A stretch of 64,000 nucleotides of DNA, from NCBI RefSeq assembly GCF_013408825.1, contig NZ_JACCBZ010000007.1, positions 62,001-126,000 of the forward strand. The letters run 5' to 3'. The notes beneath the pieces are model-generated. The model worked only from the letters and a program-made list of their open reading frames with translations, was not told the DNA's origin and made no database searches. The stretch comes from Mucilaginibacter tundrae (GTDB lineage Bacteria > Bacteroidota > Bacteroidia > Sphingobacteriales > Sphingobacteriaceae). How positions within the stretch are numbered: position 1 is the first letter of the stretch; each line of letters starts with the position of its first letter. Position numbers and translations under genes: made by a program. Below are positions 60,428 to 64,000 of this stretch, one piece after another.

Positions 60428-61378
60428 TTAAATGATCTTTTTCAGGTTTGTAAGCATGTCGGCAGTTATCGCGGGGAGGTCATATTCCAGTTTCCAACCC
60501 CAATCTTTTTGCGCATAACTGTCATCAATTGATTTTGGCCAGCTATCGGCAATTGCTTGCCGCGGGTCGCTCTCAGCATAACTGATCGCAAAATTCGGCA
60601 TGATTTTCTTGATCTCCTCAGCAAGTTGCGTCGGCGTAAAGCTGATACCTGCCAGGTTATATGCCGAGCGGATCGTCAAGCTTTCCGCCGGAGCATTCAT
60701 CAAATCAAGCGTTGCACGTATAGCATCATCCATATACATCATAGGCAAAGCGGTTTCGGCAGATAGGAAGCTTTCGTATTTACCTTTTTTTAATGCCTCG
60801 TGAAAGATGTGTACCGCGTAGTCCGTTGTGCCACCTCCCGGGTTTGCCCGCCAGCCGATCAATCCAGGATAGCGTATGCTGCGTACATCCAACCCGTGTT
60901 TGTTAAAATAATACTCGCACCAGCGTTCACCTGCCAGTTTGCTGAAACCATATACCGTATTCGGATCCATTACGCAATACTGCGGCGTGTTAAATTGTGG
61001 CGAATGCGGCCCGAAAACAGCTATTGAACTTGGCCAGAACACTTTACTAACCTTAAATTCAACCGCGAAATCCAGTACGTGGATCAGGCCGGTCATGTTC
61101 AAATCCCAGGCCATTTTGGGTCTTTGCTCGCCTACGGCAGATAGTATGGCTGCCAGCAAATAAACCTGTGTAGGTTGATGCTTTTGGAATATGTGATGCA
61201 GGTTGTCCTTATCCAACACATTCACAAACTCAAACGGGCCGGTATTTCTAATAGCGTATGCAGGATCGTTAATGTCTGATGCGATAACCTGTTCGGCACC
61301 ATGGATGTTACGTAATGCATTCACCAGTTCGGTCCCGATTTGGCCGTTGGCGCCAATCACTATAATCTTTTCGGTCAT
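60428..61378 (-). CDS. SDR-type L-threonine 3-dehydrogenase (NAD-dependent epimerase family)
   Basis: The 316-residue extended SDR has the NAD loop GANGQIG (residues 9-15), catalytic Ser in WPSSIAVFGP and Tyr/Lys in TVYGFSK. The pattern ILSAVGEQRPKMAWDLNM and PGLIGWRANPGGGTTDYAV are hallmarks of the short-chain threonine dehydrogenases known from Flavobacterium and animals. It would oxidise threonine to 2-amino-3-oxobutyrate. The glycine route fits with gcvH in the same window. Confidence 0.9.
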   Translation of the reverse strand: MTEKIIVIGANGQIGTELVNALRNIHGAEQVIASDINDPAYAIRNTGPFEFVNVLDKDNLHHIFQKHQPTQVYLLAAILSAVGEQRPKMAWDLNMTGLIHVLDFAVEFKVSKVFWPSSIAVFGPHSPQFNTPQYCVMDPNTVYGFSKLAGERWCEYYFNKHGLDVRSIRYPGLIGWRANPGGGTTDYAVHIFHEALKKGKYESFLSAETALPMMYMDDAIRATLDLMNAPAESLTIRSAYNLAGISFTPTQLAEEIKKIMPNFAISYAESDPRQAIADSWPKSIDDSYAQKDWGWKLEYDLPAITADMLTNLKKII

Positions 61379-61395
61379 GAAAGTCAGTTTAACTG

Positions 61396-61403
61396 CAAAG
61401 GTA
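61396..61403 (-). promoter_or_regulatory. Bacteroidota -7 box for the threonine dehydrogenase gene
   Basis: Read on the minus strand this is TACCTTTG, matching TAnnTTTG, 17 bases before the start codon. A TTTG at 61426-61429 lies 22 bases upstream. Confidence 0.5.
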
Positions 61404-61509
61404 AAAATTTGAGTGAAATCAATTACAAATTTAAGGAAACAAACAAGGAGAAACTGTTATTGTGAATGATGGCTATGCTAAGTAGGTTATTAGCCATAAT
61501 AGCGCTTTT

Positions 61510-61640
61510 TTGGCTAAAGCCAATCCCATTTCTTATTAATCCGTCACATAAATGTGACGGCAATGAAAAAATATGGTCTTCTCATTGCCGTTGGCTTTAG
61601 CCAACGGACTAATGTCACAGTACAAATCGGCTTTAGCCAA
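61510..61640. repeat. Cluster of TTGGCT/AGCCAA palindromes and nested hairpins
   Basis: TTGGCTAAAGCCAA at 61510-61523, CCGTTGGCTTTAGCCAACGG at 61588-61607 and GGCTTTAGCCAA at 61629-61640 share one core. Between them lie CCGTCACATAAATGTGACGG (61541-61560) and a stem GGCAATGA / TCATTGCC (61559-61566 with 61582-61589). Three copies of one core suggest a dispersed repeat family. Confidence 0.8.
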
Positions 61641-61889
61641 AACCAACGTATCTAATACTTAGACTAAATTCTTCTACTGATCCTAAAGGATTGCATCGCC
61701 AACGCTATATATAAATCCAAAAAAACTATTAATATAGATGGAGAAACCATAGTTTTTAGTTTGAAAACCAGCTAAAAAAGCTAATTTTTACCTTAAAATG
61801 AGCACTTTTTGCATCAAAACAAACCCTTTATCACCCAAAAAAGATAAAAAAGTCGCATATTTGGAGATTAATTTAACAATTTAAATAGA

Positions 61890-62897
61890 ATGAAAGTCGC
61901 AGTAGTGGGTGCCACAGGATTGGTGGGCACCAAAATGTTGCAAGTTCTAACAGAACGCAACTTCCCCGTAACAGAATTAATTCCGGTAGCTTCAGCTAAG
62001 AGTGTTGGTAAAGAAATCACATTTAAGAGTAAGCAGTACAAGATAGTTTCTGTAGAGGACGCGATTAAGCTTAAGCCCGATGTTGCCATATTTTCGGCAG
62101 GGGGCAGCACTTCATTAGAGCAGGCGCCGCTTTTTGCAGCAGCCGGCACAACTGTTATTGATAATTCATCAGCATGGCGCATGGACCCAACCAAGAAACT
62201 GGTTGTGCCCGAAGTGAATGCGGATGTTTTAACTGCCGAAGATAAGATCATCGCTAACCCTAATTGCTCAACCATACAAATGGTAGTGGCCTTAAAACCA
62301 TTGCACGACAGGTATAAAATTAAACGTGTAGTAGTTTCTACCTATCAATCAGTAACTGGCACAGGCGTTAAAGCGGTTGAACAGTTGTTTAACGAGCGTA
62401 AAGGTATTGAAGGCGTTATGGCTTACCCATATACTATCGACCTGAATGTTATACCGCAAATTGATGTGTTTACAGCAAACGGCTACACCAAGGAAGAAAT
62501 GAAAATGATACTGGAAACCCAAAAAATAATGGGCGACGACAGTATTAAAGTAACTGCTACAACAGTGCGTATCCCGGTTATGGGCGGCCACTCAGAATCA
62601 GTTAACATTGAGTTTGCTGAAGATTTCGATTTGGCTGAAGTCCGTTCGATTTTAGAGAATGCACCGGGTATCATTGTAACTGATGATACCGCTAACCTAA
62701 AATACCCAATGCCGCTTGACGCGCATGACAAGGACGAAGTGTTTGTAGGCCGTATCCGTCGTGATGAAAGCCAGCCAAATACGTTGAACTGCTGGATAGT
62801 ATCAGACAACCTGCGTAAAGGCGCTGCCACCAACGCGGTACAGATTGCTGAATATCTGGCATCAAAAAACCTGATTGGTCAGGCTGTAGAAGTATAA
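61890..62897 (+). CDS. asd: Aspartate-semialdehyde dehydrogenase
   Basis: The 335-residue enzyme reduces aspartyl phosphate to aspartate semialdehyde for lysine, diaminopimelate, threonine and methionine synthesis. The NADP loop is GATGLVG (residues 7-13), the catalytic cysteine is C126 in NPNCSTIQM and the substrate region has VSTYQSVTGTG. GGHSESVNIEF carries the conserved histidine. Length is normal. It is monocistronic with a terminator. Confidence 0.97.
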   Translation: MKVAVVGATGLVGTKMLQVLTERNFPVTELIPVASAKSVGKEITFKSKQYKIVSVEDAIKLKPDVAIFSAGGSTSLEQAPLFAAAGTTVIDNSSAWRMDPTKKLVVPEVNADVLTAEDKIIANPNCSTIQMVVALKPLHDRYKIKRVVVSTYQSVTGTGVKAVEQLFNERKGIEGVMAYPYTIDLNVIPQIDVFTANGYTKEEMKMILETQKIMGDDSIKVTATTVRIPVMGGHSESVNIEFAEDFDLAEVRSILENAPGIIVTDDTANLKYPMPLDAHDKDEVFVGRIRRDESQPNTLNCWIVSDNLRKGAATNAVQIAEYLASKNLIGQAVEV

Positions 62898-62923
62898 TAC
62901 AAACCTAGATTATTATAAGATGG

Positions 62924-62956
62924 ATAGGGATGGTCGAATGATTATCCCTATTTTTA
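62924..62956 (+). terminator. Terminator after asd
   Basis: ATAGGGAT and ATCCCTAT form an 8-base stem with a 12-base loop, followed by a T-rich tract. Confidence 0.75.
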
Positions 62957-62980
62957 TTTGGTAGAAATCTTGAACACACA

Positions 62981-63727
62981 ATGAAATTAAAAACTTACTT
63001 ATTAATATGTAGCTGCTTATTTAGTGTTGTCGCTTTTGCACAAACACCCAAAGCGATTGAAGCAGATTTATTGGCCTCATTTAAGAAAATACACTACTTC
63101 CGGGATAAAAATGATTATGAAGGAGTTGGTAAGGCAGATGATGTATTTGCTAAAAAGCTAAAGTATTACACCGAAAAGTACCCCACTACCATAAACCAAA
63201 GTTTTGCTTTATTAAAAAACGAGAATTTAGATATCTCAACTTCTGATGATGGATTGTTCAGAATTTATTCTTGGGATACATGGTCTGGCGGTACTATGCA
63301 TTTTTTTGAAAGTGTATTTCAATATAAATTAGGCCCTAATACAATTTCAATTCTTGACACGCCAAAAACAGAAGGCGATAATAGGCCAAACTATATTAAA
63401 CTATATACTTTCAAAGTAAATAATAAAGTCTATTATTTAGGAGTTTGGATAGACATCGGTTCAACCCTGGTAGGCGATAACGGTATACAGGTTTTTGCAA
63501 TAGAAAACGGGGAATTAATTAATGATGTAAAACTTATTAAAACCCGATCAGGCCTACACAGTCAATTAGATTACGGATACAATAATGGGTGGAACGAAAG
63601 CTCTGAGATTTATTTTGATAAAAAGACCAAAACTATCCGCCTACCTTTAATTAGTGGTAGCGGACGCATTACCCATAAATTCATCACCTACAAATTCACC
63701 GGGCAATACTTCGAGAAAGTAAAATAG
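62981..63727 (+). CDS. Uncharacterised exported protein
   Basis: The 248-residue protein has a signal peptide (LLICSCLFSVVAFAQ) and a globular domain with aromatic-rich strands (DGLFRIYSWDTWSGGTMHFF, VNNKVYYLGVWIDIGSTLVG). I do not recognise the family; the pattern is seen in other Bacteroidota secreted proteins. Its stop abuts that of the next gene on the opposite strand (TAG CTA), with no room for a terminator. Confidence 0.82.
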   Translation: MKLKTYLLICSCLFSVVAFAQTPKAIEADLLASFKKIHYFRDKNDYEGVGKADDVFAKKLKYYTEKYPTTINQSFALLKNENLDISTSDDGLFRIYSWDTWSGGTMHFFESVFQYKLGPNTISILDTPKTEGDNRPNYIKLYTFKVNNKVYYLGVWIDIGSTLVGDNGIQVFAIENGELINDVKLIKTRSGLHSQLDYGYNNGWNESSEIYFDKKTKTIRLPLISGSGRITHKFITYKFTGQYFEKVK

Positions 63728-63916
63728 CTACTTCTTTTTTTCGTCTTCCCTTTTCGCTGCGCGGGATAACAGGATGGTGTACACAGCCGTAAATACTACG
63801 CCTGAAAGTACGGCCTTTAAAATGGCATCGGCATAATTAGCTTTCATAACATAGTTGTAAAACAGAAATACGATTACCGTGTAAACCAAATACACTATGA
63901 AAATTTTGCGTGCCAT
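63728..63916 (-). CDS. Small membrane protein with two helices
   Basis: The 62-residue product has two hydrophobic helices (IFIVYLVYTVIVFLFYNYVM and ILKAVLSGVVFTAVYTILL) and a charged Lys/Glu tail (RAAKREDEKKK). No family is recognised. The frame has an ATG start and a TAnnTTTG-like box just upstream, and its composition is coherent, so I take it as real despite its size. Confidence 0.7.
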   Translation of the reverse strand: MARKIFIVYLVYTVIVFLFYNYVMKANYADAILKAVLSGVVFTAVYTILLSRAAKREDEKKK

Positions 63917-63920
63917 GGGG

Positions 63921-63928
63921 CAAAGATA
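63921..63928 (-). promoter_or_regulatory. Bacteroidota -7 box for the small membrane protein
   Basis: On the minus strand the sequence is TATCTTTG, only 4 bases before the ATG, which would give an almost leaderless mRNA. Confidence 0.4.
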
Positions 63929-64000
63929 AAAAACATAAGCAAAAAAACGTTGGCCTCGCCATAGCGGGCGGGACAGAGAGTATGGCCTTGCGCGGGGAAG

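Larger units (their letters stand above)
61379..61889. other. 511-base divergent intergenic region with clustered palindromes
   Basis: No gene is visible between the dehydrogenase and asd. The middle (61510-61640) is a cluster of palindromes, listed separately. The right third is A-rich leader. An imperfect -7 box CATATTTG (61856-61863) lies 26 bases before asd. Confidence 0.6.

Overview
The window looks like a chromosomal segment from the Bacteroidota, most likely family Sphingobacteriaceae and probably Mucilaginibacter or a close relative (inference). The grounds are lineage-typical families (GLPGLI, DUF4249, DUF4397, STN-domain TonB receptors, the Bat operon), TAnnTTTG promoter boxes, weak Shine-Dalgarno signals, and intergenic CCCC/GGGG palindromes. 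I see no tRNA, rRNA, CRISPR array, insertion sequence, integrase or prophage gene.

Layout. 1-2922 (+): the end of an M1 metallopeptidase, an rlmF gene broken by a one-base frameshift, a glutamyl-Q tRNA synthetase-like gene and a DUF1398 gene. 2925-11304 (-): a complete Bat-type aerotolerance operon (moxR, DUF58, a membrane protein, batA, batB, batC, batD, batE). 11593-12315 (+): a DUF4397 lipoprotein with a paralogue at 29687-30424. 12379-20750 (-): a five-gene outer-membrane operon (signal-peptide protein, STN TonB receptor, two tandem DUF4249 lipoproteins, MG2-like protein). 20935-22807 (-): an acyltransferase and a LytTR response regulator. 23120-26853 (+): a histidine kinase followed by a Kup potassium transporter. 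26912-32928 (-): YdcF-like protein, GH43, SDR, DUF4397, GH18 and a DUF5009-type membrane protein. 33034-33978 (-): a MarR-GNAT fusion with a palindromic candidate operator. 34136-37704 (-): a GLPGLI protein with its TonB-type receptor.

38037-41537 (+): the ATP-grasp / alpha-E / transglutaminase cassette, followed by a 437-base gap full of inverted repeats. 41975-44182 (-): thioredoxin-fold lipoprotein, Gfo/Idh/MocA oxidoreductase and DUF4142. 44684-50401 (+): gcvH, VanZ-like, a 56-residue lipoprotein, feoA-feoB, SprT-like and a DEAD-box helicase. 50453-58183: DinB, nitroreductase, NIPSNAP, a secreted peroxiredoxin, an alpha/beta hydrolase, a GPH symporter, and a molybdopterin oxidoreductase / cytochrome b / DUF1223 group. 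58402-61378 (-): a repeat protein, DUF2442, YebC and an SDR-type threonine dehydrogenase. 61890-63916: asd and two uncharacterised genes.

How the genes work together. Most of the window is core metabolism and envelope biology. Three envelope systems stand out: the Bat operon, the five-gene TonB/DUF4249 operon and the GLPGLI/TonB pair. Iron(II) uptake (feoAB), potassium uptake (kinase plus Kup) and periplasmic redox (molybdopterin enzyme, cytochrome b, peroxiredoxin, thioredoxin-fold lipoprotein) are also represented. No classical mobile or defence system is visible. The most unusual signals are the feoA-feoB same-frame stop, the rlmF frameshift, palindromic elements that fill entire gaps between co-directional genes, and the inverted-repeat gap at 41538-41974.
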